DNA of 64,000 nt from Leptodontidium sp. MPI-SDFR-AT-0119 (taxonomy: Eukaryota > Ascomycota > Leotiomycetes > Helotiales > Leptodontidiaceae), in the NCBI GenBank assembly GCA_020726505.1, contig JAHLEZ010000018.1:806001-870000 (forward strand), in the 5' to 3' direction. The notes beneath the pieces are model-generated. The model was given only the letters and a program-made list of their open reading frames with translations. It was not told where the DNA came from and made no database searches. The stretch's first letter is position 1. Every line of letters starts with the position of its first letter. The translations under genes were made by a program, and so were the position numbers. Shown here one piece after another: positions 30,679 through 41,536 of this stretch.

Positions 30679-31201
30679 ACAGCAAGATAGATCTTCTCGA
30701 CCCTCCAGAAGTTGTCAATCGAAGGATTAGAAAAGCAGCAGCAGCTCCAAAAGTTATCGAAGAAAATGGTGTTCTCGCCCTCGTCGAATTTGTCCTGCTT
30801 CCAGCCACGGCCTTGAGTGGCCGTTGAGAGTTTCGTGTCGACTGCGAGAGGGATGATTTGGAGCCTTTGACCTACACAAGCATTGAGAAAGTGCACGAGG
30901 ATTACAAGAATGATATTCGTAAGTTCGCTCGATACTCTCCTCGCGAATGCATGCATATTCTGATTCTTGGTTGTTAGTCACGCCCCAACTTCTGAAATCA
31001 GCAGTAACAGCTGCTCTTAACTCACTGCTTGCGCCTCTTCAGGAGACTTACCATGCCTCGCCAAAATGGCAAGAGATATCATTGAAAGCATATCCGCCAC
31101 CTGCCAAAAAGGAGAAAAAGGTCAAGCAAAAAGGGACTCAGCACTCTGGGCTGAAGAAAGAAATCGTCGTCAAGGCTCCAGCCTCAGGAGAAACTTCCTA
31201 G
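30679..31201 (+). pseudogene. 5'-truncated tyrosyl-tRNA synthetase fragment (last two exons)
   Basis: Exon-like 30679-30918 starts after a CCTAG acceptor with SKIDLLDPPEVVNRRIRKAA, which in cytosolic TyrRS directly follows the KMSSS signature. It continues with PKVIEENGVLALVEFVLLPA, a TGA in place of a conserved Lys/Arg codon (about 30838), then EFRVDCERDDLEPLTYTSIE. A 59-bp GTAAGT...TTAG intron joins 30978-31201, which has TPQLLKSAVTAALNSLLAPL and a Lys-rich tail KKEKKVKQKG ending at TAG 31199-31201. The Rossmann fold with HIGH and KMSKS motifs is absent: upstream, only a branch-site-like GTACTAAC precedes the acceptor. It is a truncated duplicate; the functional gene must lie elsewhere. Confidence 0.8.
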
Positions 31202-31564
31202 AGTCGATTTTATGGACTTGCTTTTACCTTAGACAATCAATTACTCCATGGCACGGGCCTAGGCATGAATCGATCCGCTCCATCTCATGTGACAGTTACC
31301 CACAATCTAAGTCTTACTGCTTGATATCTACGATACGCCTAATTTTGCTGCGTCCTGTGGGTTGGCACGATCTTCTTATATTTGATTGACGGTAAATGAG
31401 ATACTTCAGAAGCTTGGGGTTGAGATCTTCATTTTCCGAGGGTTTCCTTTACTAGCCAAAGTTAGAATATGTTCGAGGGTCACTGGAGGTTTTATTTTAG
31501 ACTCCATTCTTCGATTTACACCTGAAATTTATCCAAGTGTGCTCTAAGATAATATTGGAAAGCT
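31202..31564. other. Intergenic, no gene seen
   Basis: AT-rich flank between the TyrRS fragment and the HET-domain gene. Nothing recognised. Confidence 0.5.
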
Positions 31565-33640
31565 TCAAATAAGAACAATTTCTATATATTTCGTCTTTTC
31601 AAACCAAGAATTTGCTAGCGTATTCGTTTTCACTTTGTCAAAGAAAGTTAATAAACCAAGGCGCTTGTACATATCTGCAAACATCCTTGACTGTCGCAAC
31701 ACTAAAGCCTGCACATCGCCGTGCGCAAAAGTACCTACTAAGAGGCAGTAGACGGTGGCTCCAGATCTCAGAAAGTCAAAGTCATTTTCATTCGACAGTG
31801 ACGTATCTGGAATAAAGGGTCTGGAGATACCACCGCAGGTCAAAACGTACTTTATAGTAGTAGATTCGTCGCTTCTACCCCCAGAATAGGATAGAACTGC
31901 ACCGACTACTGGTCCACGAAGCCTGATAGTGCCCTGTTTGACCGAACTAAAAGGGTCGATTCCGCTAGGAATGGTTTGGGCGTTAATGATCTTGACTTTC
32001 TCGTCGACTAGCTTTCTTTCTGGATATGATATGCTGATGCGGTCACCTTCAAGGGATGTCCATGACCACGACGGTGTTTGTGCTCCAGGTTGGGAATCTC
32101 TGCTCCCCAGAGGCCCTTCTCTGGTTCTGGTGAGTTGATTTTCTTGAGGGCGTTTCTTTAATACACGCCAGAGCAAAGCTTCTGGCAAGTGGTCTAGCCA
32201 AAGGCCTGCAAGATACTGCATTGAGGGATTGCTTGTATGCAATTGCCTTGCGACGCCAGAAAGCGCAGGCAACCGGTCTTTACGAAAGGTTAAATCCCGC
32301 GCAGAGTATTCAGCAACGATTTGAGGCCACATTTTGAGCTCAATGACTGTCCAACGCCAAGGTTCAATAGCTAGTCTCGATGGCTCTGCCTGGTTGCGCT
32401 GAATTACTTTCGAAAACCCTCGTTTGCTGTGGTGCCGCAGCTTCGCGCCTGGAATATAGACGCCGCATTCGCACCGAATTGCGCTCCTACATTCCCAGAA
32501 GAGTTCATCTGGAAGATAGTGGAGGACCCGTGTGGCGAGGAGGCGTTCTTGGTAGGCCCATGCTCTGGTAAGAAGCGGAATGTCAGATTTTGGCCCCTTC
32601 GCAGCTTCGGTCGACAGGTGAGTGTGGGAAACCATTTTACGGACAAACACTGAGTATTCGTTGCCATTGTTATCGACACCGCAGATCTTGTTCGGTTGGA
32701 GGCGGTGGGAGAATATGCCATGGTTGGGATTGGATGCGATACTGGCAGAGATTGTTAAGAGTGATGCCTCATATATAGCTCCCATGTTCGCTGCTTCTGT
32801 TTCCCAATCATCCGCATCATCCTGGACAATACAGAGCGAGTCAATCCATATATATTGCATCCGAAGCTTTCGGGTGATTGTTACTGCATCCTGAAATGTT
32901 TTCGGTAAGGATTCCCATTTTATTCCACCCATTCTCTCACGTAGTGTAGCTTTTGTAGTTTTGAGAGGTTGATTACCACCCCAACAATGGCTCAGAGTGA
33001 AATATGTACCTTCGATACCTCTTGTTTCGACGAGTTTAAGCTTCTGAGAATCGGCCGAACCAACATCAACGAGCCGAGACGGCAGGGCTGTATAACTGGG
33101 CTGGTGGCAATCAGCATGCCCTTTCATGCAATTTCTAATCCAGTCTTCTATCCGCTGAAAGCAATTCTCGGATTCTGAATCTATCGAGATCTCAGGTCTT
33201 GCTCCAAATACAGGCCAGGGAGACGGCTGATTTGGTGGCGTAAAAAATTCAAGGCGCAGCGGAGCAACTGCGTTTGCTACTTTGGAGCGTTTAGGATTTC
33301 GTGTCATGCGAAGCCCAGCCCAAATTAGGACTTTCAAAGTACCTTGGCCATCGTCATTCCAGTTGAGTTCCACTTCAAAATCTTCTGAGGGTGTTATAAA
33401 TGTTCGAATTCCTTCGAGAATGACTTGACAGGACCGGCATCCTTCTCTGACCGCATCCTGGAGAAGCGTGACTGATGTGCTTGTCGGACTTCTCTCACTC
33501 AGATCAGGATTTAAGCCGTTGCATTGAACACAATACGATGGATTCATGTCGTTGATTGCTCTAAGCGTCGTCGTTGGCACTCGAAGGAGCCGGATCATTG
33601 GGATGAGGGACAGATGATGTGTTAAGAATGTATCATACAA
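31565..33640 (-). CDS. HET-domain (heterokaryon incompatibility) protein
   Basis: Intronless, up to 691 residues; an internal ATG (MIRLLRV, residue 15, or MNPSYC, residue 32) may be the true start. The N-terminus has a CXXC-like motif (YCVQC) and CRSCQVIL. The HET domain is canonical: block 1 GTYFTLSHCWGG (211-222), block 2 WESLPKTFQDAV and YIWIDSLCIVQDDADDW (263-279), and block 3 LTRAWAYQERLLATRVLHY. The C-terminal half resembles the usual variable extension (PSWSWTSLEGDRISI). HET proteins trigger cell death when genetically different hyphae fuse. The frame is intact and well placed among decayed genes, so this copy has escaped mutation. Confidence 0.93.
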   Translation of the reverse strand: MYDTFLTHHLSLIPMIRLLRVPTTTLRAINDMNPSYCVQCNGLNPDLSERSPTSTSVTLLQDAVREGCRSCQVILEGIRTFITPSEDFEVELNWNDDGQGTLKVLIWAGLRMTRNPKRSKVANAVAPLRLEFFTPPNQPSPWPVFGARPEISIDSESENCFQRIEDWIRNCMKGHADCHQPSYTALPSRLVDVGSADSQKLKLVETRGIEGTYFTLSHCWGGNQPLKTTKATLRERMGGIKWESLPKTFQDAVTITRKLRMQYIWIDSLCIVQDDADDWETEAANMGAIYEASLLTISASIASNPNHGIFSHRLQPNKICGVDNNGNEYSVFVRKMVSHTHLSTEAAKGPKSDIPLLTRAWAYQERLLATRVLHYLPDELFWECRSAIRCECGVYIPGAKLRHHSKRGFSKVIQRNQAEPSRLAIEPWRWTVIELKMWPQIVAEYSARDLTFRKDRLPALSGVARQLHTSNPSMQYLAGLWLDHLPEALLWRVLKKRPQENQLTRTREGPLGSRDSQPGAQTPSWSWTSLEGDRISISYPERKLVDEKVKIINAQTIPSGIDPFSSVKQGTIRLRGPVVGAVLSYSGGRSDESTTIKYVLTCGGISRPFIPDTSLSNENDFDFLRSGATVYCLLVGTFAHGDVQALVLRQSRMFADMYKRLGLLTFFDKVKTNTLANSWFEKTKYIEIVLI

Positions 33641-34170
33641 GGGGGATGGCTTGTGCTAGCTTGCATAAGTTATAGTAGGAAAATAAGTACAGAGTAATGC
33701 ATCCAGGTAGAGGGCTAAAACTCGGATCCTGAGGATAAATAGGACTACGCACGGACCATACACCTGAATCGCACTAACGGGTATAATAAGCGACCTGGTT
33801 TGTAAGCGTCCCGTGTCTTTTTACCCTACCTAACAGCGAAATTTTGAAACCGCACCTCCGGCCGGTATAGGGAACGGACCACCGCACGTTGTAGACTCTC
33901 CCCACACAGCCTCAAGTACTGAGCTCCTTTGATTGGTCTTTCTTAACGAATAATTCCACGAAGAAGGCAGTGCTCTTCCATCATTTTCGCATCAGGCTGA
34001 GAGCCTCGCACCGCCCCCATCACAAGGTGCCACCATGTCCATCACACCTTCAGGCTGAGTCTATCGTCCAATCACAAGCCTGAAAACCTGAAGTCGCCCG
34101 ACTTCCAACCCGTAGGGTTTTCAAACCTCGCGTTAATTATGTTTCTTGGTCGCGTACGCACAGGTCAACC
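33641..34170. other. Intergenic between divergent genes
   Basis: Promoter region of the HET gene (left) and of the decayed antiporter gene (right). Several inverted words around CAGGCTGA/TCAGCCTG occur at 33990-34060; no gene. Confidence 0.5.
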
Positions 34171-36642
34171 ATGTGGGACCGGATTAACGTCGACACAGTG
34201 CATCTTCTGTACCTAGCGATCGGGGGCTTCCTCTGCTTGTTTATGCTATTTTCTGCTGTCATCAAAGACAGGTTCTATCCTGGAGAAGCAAACGTCGCTC
34301 TTCTTGTCGGCGCGATTCTTGGTCCTTTTGCAGCCTAGGCTGTGGACCCGAATGTCTGGTCGCATTTTGATATTGTTGTGCTGGAGTTCTCCCGGGTCGT
34401 CATCATAATACAATGCTTTCTGTCGCTCTCGAACTAACGAAGCATTATATCCACTTCCACTGGAAGTCTCTATTGTGGCTCGTTGGCCCAGTTGTGGTAT
34501 GGGGATGGATGGTCTGTACGTTGCTCGTGTGGTTCATAGTACCGCGCTTGTCGTTCACGCAGAGCATGACAATAGCGTCTTGTTTCAATGCTATCGATCC
34601 TGTGATGGCAGCAACAATTGTCGGGAACGGAAGATTTGCTAAAAGGGTTCCTCGTCATATTCGTGACCTATTACTCGCAGAGTCTGCGTCAAACCATGTC
34701 ACAACATCCGTCTGCCTTGGATTGTCAATTCTTCTTACTCGCTTTCCGGGAACTGCGAGCGAAATGGCTAGGTCACTTTTTGTTTACACAGTATTATATC
34801 AAATCCTTCTGGCTGGAGTAATTGGGCTCATATAGGGTGCGCATCTGGAAAAGCTTTGAAATACCAAGAGAACCATGATTCGACAGATCGAGAGAGCTTT
34901 CTGGCTTTCTATCTTATGGTTGCTCTATTCTGTGTTGGGCCAGGAAGCCTTCTCGGTATCGATGATGTTCTGATGGCTTTCTGCGCTGGTTACAACTTTG
35001 ACAAGACAAATTGGTGGAGTAGGAAAACAGAAGAGTCTCACGTGTCTGACGCCATTAATCTCCTCCTCAACCTCACCTACTTTGTCTTTTTAGGATCGAT
35101 GACTCCATGATTATCCTTCATTGACCTTCAACAAGCCTCATCTACGGATCTCAGCTTGGAGGCTGGTTACTTCTGATATTTCTACTCCGGAGGCTTCCAA
35201 TCATCCTACTCCTAAAACCGATAATACCAGACATCAAAACATGGAGGGAAGCTTGGTTCTTTGGACACTTTGGTCCAGTTGGTGTCGGGGCAATATTTTC
35301 TGCGGCTTTGATTAGTTCAGAGCCTGGAAAAACTGGAATCGCGGGGAATTTGCTGAAGCCCACGCTCGGAGATGCCATGCAGATCTCACTCTGGCCAGTG
35401 GTGACTTTTGTGATGCTCTGTTCTAGCATTGTCCATGGATCTTCCATCCCCCTTTTTCATGTTGGAAAACATATCAACACATTGACGCTCACGATATCGT
35501 ACTCCGCAGGCAATGAGGACGACCCAGGTTGGATAAATCGACTCCGTAGAATAACTCCATCATCCTCCCAAGGCAGAACATCCCCGGACACGGGCGACTA
35601 TCCTCCGGGATCTCTACCGCCAGTAGGTATTCTAGGCGTGTTTCTCCGAAGGCACAGAAGAGGATTCAGACTCAAATTTGAGTCGCTCGAGCGGTATTAT
35701 CCCACGTCGGCGGAGAAGACGTAAATTGGCTTCTGGCATTGGGCTAGGCGGGCCCGTTTCAGCGTAAGTGTAAATTTCACCCAATCTCCGCCTCTAGACT
35801 CCTCAACTGGAGTCAATGCGTCAGGAATTTAGAGAATCGAACAAGTGCCTGTTAGTCCCATTGCTGATCTAAAGAACATTCAGGTCCGCAATTTATCCCT
35901 CCCGCCCTTCTCGTGACCAGGAGTCCAAGAAACGTGGACCAGCCTTAGGATATCAATTCGGAAACACTGTGACAGTAGAGGATGAAAATGGGCCAGTCAT
36001 CAAAATGTATGACCTTTCGGCCTCGGCTTTGATAGCTATACTAAAGAATGCCGGGCACAATCGCAAGAAGATATCATGGAAAGGCTTTGGAGCAACCAAC
36101 GGTAGTGAGAGGATGGCGACAATGACGATAGACGCATTCGCTTTACCATCGGTGGTGCAGATCGGCGATTGACCAAAGAAGATTTCCTCCGAGAGATACG
36201 GCTACTTGATCCCGAGGCACGAGCAGAGGCATTAGATCCGCAAGCGGAAAGCTCTAAAAAAGCAGAAAGAAGAACTGAGATGCAAAATAGTGGGCTCCGT
36301 GAGATGACTGGGCCTCAAGAAGAGAACGATCCTCCTATATCCTCCAGAGACACCCGGAGAACTGTGACTGAGAGACGGCGCCGCCTGGCAGCGCTGGGAA
36401 GATCTGCTCATTCGGACACTTCCGATGATGACTCTGAGACTCCCGATAGAACAGGTCCATGGGCAAGCGGAGGGCTGATGACCCCACCAGAAACCGCAGA
36501 GGAGAGCGCTCTAGACATTTCGGCGAACGATGAGAGTGCTGATGCGATTTCTGGACCAAGTGGCGCAGGGCAAATCGAAGTAAGCAACAGTTCGGAATCT
36601 AGTTCGAAGCCCTCAGTTCCGGAGGTGATAGTAGAGACATGA
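34171..36642 (+). pseudogene. Decayed Na+/H+ antiporter gene (fungal NHA1/SOD2-like)
   Basis: Starts at ATG 34171 (MWDRINVDTVHLLYLAIGGF) with membrane helices and EANVALLVGAILGPFAA, then TAG at about 34336. Homology resumes (VDPNVWSHFDIVVLEFSRVV) and shifts frame near 34417 into VALELTKHYIHFHWKSLLWL and the ion-binding region SCFNAIDPVMAATIVGNGRF. A further shift precedes LGIDDVLMAFCAGYNFD and EESHVSDAINLLLNLTYFVF. TGA follows at about 35110. Another shift gives IIPDIKTWREAWFFGHFGPV and PGKTGIAGNLLKP. The hydrophilic tail can be followed in pieces (YQFGNTVTVEDENGPVIKMY, then LTKEDFLREIRLLDPEAR to 36642). At least two stops and three frame changes mean no functional antiporter. Confidence 0.8.
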
Positions 36643-36980
36643 ATACAATTGTTTAAGGCACGAAAGATCGGTTTTTACTTGCTGGCAACTAAAGGTCATG
36701 ATAAAATGGACTTTCACAGCTATGTTCGTGGTATTACGTGCTTTGTTTGTATTTTCAATTATGGGAAAGCAGAAGAGCCTAAGCAGGAGAATATTCTCGT
36801 CGGTTCTAGGGTGTTTTCTGAATTGCCTTCGCGTGGATCAGCTTCGACCTAGAAGTATAGTTGAGCCGATATGTACTGGCAAGCATACTTTACGAAATCA
36901 CAAGCATATTAGTGTAAAAAAAGTATCAGTACACAAGTCAGGAAACATTCTCGATTTCGACTTCATCTATTCCTATCGAG
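36643..36980. other. Intergenic, no gene seen
   Basis: 3' flanks of the antiporter relic and the convergent dehydrogenase. No coding signal. Confidence 0.5.
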
Positions 36981-37874
36981 CTACATTTTTATCATCTTGC
37001 CATGACATTCCGAAATGCTCCCTTCAACTTCAGTATATGTCTGCCCCTGCACCCAAATACCCTTCCCATTAACATTTTCGCGAGACCCCGTCGCCAAATA
37101 CGCAACAGCGAACGCTACATCCTCTCCAGTACTCGCCAGAACTCCTTTAAGGATGCTCGCATCAAGTATACCCGTCAACGGCGTCAACGTTAGCCACGGC
37201 GCGACCAGCGAAATCGCGATATTGTTCTCCTTAAGTTCGGCCCGCCCAGAAGTAGCACGCACGAGGCCCACAACCGCATGCTTCGAAGCGCAATAGATAG
37301 CCTGCTGGGAGTACCCCAGATAACCAGCTGCAGACCCAATAACTACGATTCTTCCCCCCGCGGCCGACTTGCTCAGGAAATGCACACCGAGTTTGACACC
37401 GTATATCGCACCCGTGACATTGACATCCAAGATCGTACTCGGCGGGCTTTTAAGCAGCCCCTCGTCTCCATCCTCAACTTCATCCGCAAGAAAATTAAAC
37501 TTGACACTACTTCTCGCCTCACGAACACTGTCTTCCTTGTCCGATCTTTCAAGAATAATTTCCGGGTCGATGCCCGCGTTAAGGACGGCGATGTCGATCT
37601 TGCCGTATCGCGAGTACGTGTCTGTGAATAGATGGAGCTGATCGTGCCAAGATGTTACATCGCACTTGATGAATGTGCAATTGTGTCCGATGGCCGAAGC
37701 TGCTTGACGCCCGAGCTCTTCATCACGGTCTGCGAGAATGACTTGGGCTCCTGCTTGAGCGAATAGTTGGGCTGTTGCGTAGCCAATTCCACTTGCTGCC
37801 CCAGTGACGATGGTGACTTTCCCGGTTACTTCAGGAGCGAGAGTGGTTGGTGTTGGGACCGAGATCGCTGACAT
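36981..37874 (-). CDS. Short-chain dehydrogenase/reductase
   Basis: Intronless, 297 residues. Classical SDR features in order: nucleotide-binding TGAASGIG (24-31), acidic strand end ADRDEE (48-53, Asp suggesting NAD preference), CDVTSW, NAG (99-101), active-site Ser in VIGSAAG (181), and catalytic YCASK (Tyr194, Lys198). A Pro-substituted PWLT segment stands where the usual PG motif occurs. The segment 105-145 (ILERSDKEDSV...DEGLL) is longer and more charged than usual; it stays in frame and has no clear splice sites, so I keep it. SDRs oxidise or reduce alcohols and ketones with NAD(P)H. The substrate cannot be deduced. It lies next to, but transcribed away from, the CYP51 gene. Confidence 0.9.
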   Translation of the reverse strand: MSAISVPTPTTLAPEVTGKVTIVTGAASGIGYATAQLFAQAGAQVILADRDEELGRQAASAIGHNCTFIKCDVTSWHDQLHLFTDTYSRYGKIDIAVLNAGIDPEIILERSDKEDSVREARSSVKFNFLADEVEDGDEGLLKSPPSTILDVNVTGAIYGVKLGVHFLSKSAAGGRIVVIGSAAGYLGYSQQAIYCASKHAVVGLVRATSGRAELKENNIAISLVAPWLTLTPLTGILDASILKGVLASTGEDVAFAVAYLATGSRENVNGKGIWVQGQTYTEVEGSISECHGKMIKM

Positions 37875-38799
37875 TGTGGTGGATGGTGTGAGGTGATTTA
37901 TGCGATAGATGGGTATACGGATGAGGCAGAGAGTATGATCAATTTCTTCTATAAGAGATCGCCTGATGGAATGTTATTGAACAATGTCCGAAGGCGGATG
38001 CTGCCAGGGAGCGGTCGCTCTATATGCAGCAGAATGTGATGTGCCGGGTGTTGACATTGCTGCCAAGACCTGACTCGTGTGGTCGAGTCAGCCAGACCAG
38101 CTTTGGAGTCGATATTGTTTATGTTTTCCTCTTCCACACTTTGATAATATTAGTGTATGGCTATGTCGAAATCTCGACGCCAAAATGCCGCGGCGCCTTT
38201 CAGTGTCAGACATTGATATGTTGAACAGTTTGGTCTTCGGGCAAGACTCGGTAGAGACTTGAAAGATTTAGCTGCGCTTCTTGGGAGTACTCTTTTATTT
38301 TCTATATTACTAAATATTGGCGTACTCCATATTCGTGCTTTTGCTGGAGCTGATCTATTATCAGAAGCATGGATTTCAGTTGAGTTGTGAGTGGATATTG
38401 GGTTTGAACCACTCGTGATGAAAGGGTGGGGTTTCGGGGGCTAAGCAAGGCGGTGGCGACACGAATACGAAGCCAGGGAGACCTGCACCAATTCGAGTTC
38501 GAGTTCGAGTTCGAGTTCGTATGATGTTCGCCTAGCCAAAGTAAAGGGGGTAGGCTGCGTGCATCTTGAGAAACCTGTCACCACTTGGTAGATAAAAGGT
38601 AATTTAAACGGATAGTGGCGCTAAGGCAGGAGGTAATGGCTGGCAGAAAAGGAAATTTTGTGGGAATTCAGGTACGAACACGAGGAGCCAATTAACGTCA
38701 AAGCCAAAATTGGACAAGAACTTTCATCATGGACATGAAAATACCCTTCACCTACTTGCAGATTTTTTTTCGCCACAGAATCTTACGCCGCATAATTTA
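37875..38799. other. Intergenic, with a (TTCGAG) hexanucleotide microsatellite
   Basis: Divergent promoters of the dehydrogenase and CYP51. About five copies of TTCGAG lie at 38491-38520. In-frame codons before the CYP51 start (from 38710) are judged to be 5' leader. Confidence 0.6.
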
Positions 38800-40482
<1,683 letters not shown>

Positions 40483-40690
40483 CGGCGGAGGGGAAATTGG
40501 GGGAGGAAATGGCAGTCAGTCCATATTTTGGACTTGGGGTTTTTTCATCGTAAATACCTAGCTAAACACCATTTAATCGTATTTGCTGTGGATGTACCTT
40601 GTGCTTTTCCTTCTACCGGCACTATCATCCATAATCCAAATTAGCCATTGCCATTGGGAAGCTGGTATGTCATCTGTACCTCTGTACCCA
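40483..40690. other. CYP51 3' flank up to the retrotransposon
   Basis: About 200 bp between the CYP51 stop and the target-site duplication of the chromovirus. It should hold the CYP51 polyadenylation site. Confidence 0.5.
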
Positions 40691-40695
40691 AGGAG

Positions 40696-40944
40696 TGTGA
40701 CGCTTGCCCTAGAAAGACGGCAATCACGTGTAACTGACGCCTCACATATCAACACAAGAGACATATGACGATACCAAGCATCAACTTAGAATCTACAACT
40801 ACAGAGGAAAGAAGGTAAGGAAAGAATAAGTCTATATACAAGAGGTTAGTATGCCTAGCACTATAGTAATCTCGGTACGTCCCGATCGGGCAGTACTAAG
40901 TGGAGCCGGTGGAAATGAGGCTCTAGACAGCGACAGTCGTCACA
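40696..40944 (-). repeat. Left LTR (3' LTR of the element)
   Basis: 249 bp, begins TGTGACGCTTGCCCTAGAAA and ends ACAGTCGTCACA. It retains CA dinucleotides that are TA in the other LTR, so it is the less mutated copy. Confidence 0.95.
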
Positions 40945-40959
40945 CTACCCCCCCCCTCC
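40945..40959 (-). promoter_or_regulatory. Polypurine tract of the chromovirus
   Basis: Read on the element's sense strand, GGAGGGGGGGGGTAG stands directly before the 3' LTR. This is the expected place and composition for the primer of plus-strand DNA synthesis. The G-run contrasts with the otherwise AT-rich interior. Confidence 0.7.
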
Positions 40960-40999
40960 GGAAAAAGCTCGTCCTCGAGCGTTAGTCCATCTCCTTGTC

Positions 41000-41536
41000 A
41001 CTATTGAGGTCGTCGTAGTCGTTAACACCGTCTTCCCATGCTTTAATCTATTCAGGTAACTTAGTAGGGGGTCCTACTTACTCGGGGTGATTGAGGTAGA
41101 AATCCCTGACTTTGTGCGGAGCGTACTTAAGGTTAGAGGCATCATACTAGTCTAAGTTAACGTCTTAATTGAGCTAAGTGACACAGTAAGATAGAGTCTT
41201 GCCCTTCTTACGACAAGTAAGCACTTCTTCTAGTTCCCACTCGTCGTCGCCTGTAATATTAATCGGCGGGGGGGCATCTTACACTTAGCCTAGTAGGGGG
41301 TCGTTAAGGTCTCGGCGTAACTTACTAGCTAGAAAGACGTTGTGGACCTTCATATTCGCTAGTAACTCCAGGCGATATGAGTGTCCTACCTTCTCGAGTA
41401 CCCTAAATAGTCCATTAGTTAGTATATCTAACTTCTTAGAGGGACGGAGTGTCTTAAAGTAGCGCATGTCGAGCCAGACTAAGCTGTCTTTATTAAAGTC
41501 GACATCGCGGCGAGAGGCGTTATAAGACCTGGCCAT
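41000..41536 (-). pseudogene. Integrase C-terminus and chromodomain remnant
   Basis: The open piece 41285-41536 reads DVDFNKDSLVWLDMRYFKTL, then RPSKKLDILTNGLFRVLEKV and MKVHNVFLASKLRRDLNDPL. This is the GPY/F-type module that follows the integrase core of chromoviruses. Beyond its stop, toward 41000, chromodomain-like sequence continues with stops: RRARLYLTV, then YDASNLKYAPHKVRDFYLNH. Targeting to heterochromatin through this domain is the known role in related elements; here it is broken. Confidence 0.8.

Noticed and set aside
38491..38520. CRISPR-like or regulatory repeat (TTCGAG)5
   Set aside because: A simple hexanucleotide microsatellite without spacers.
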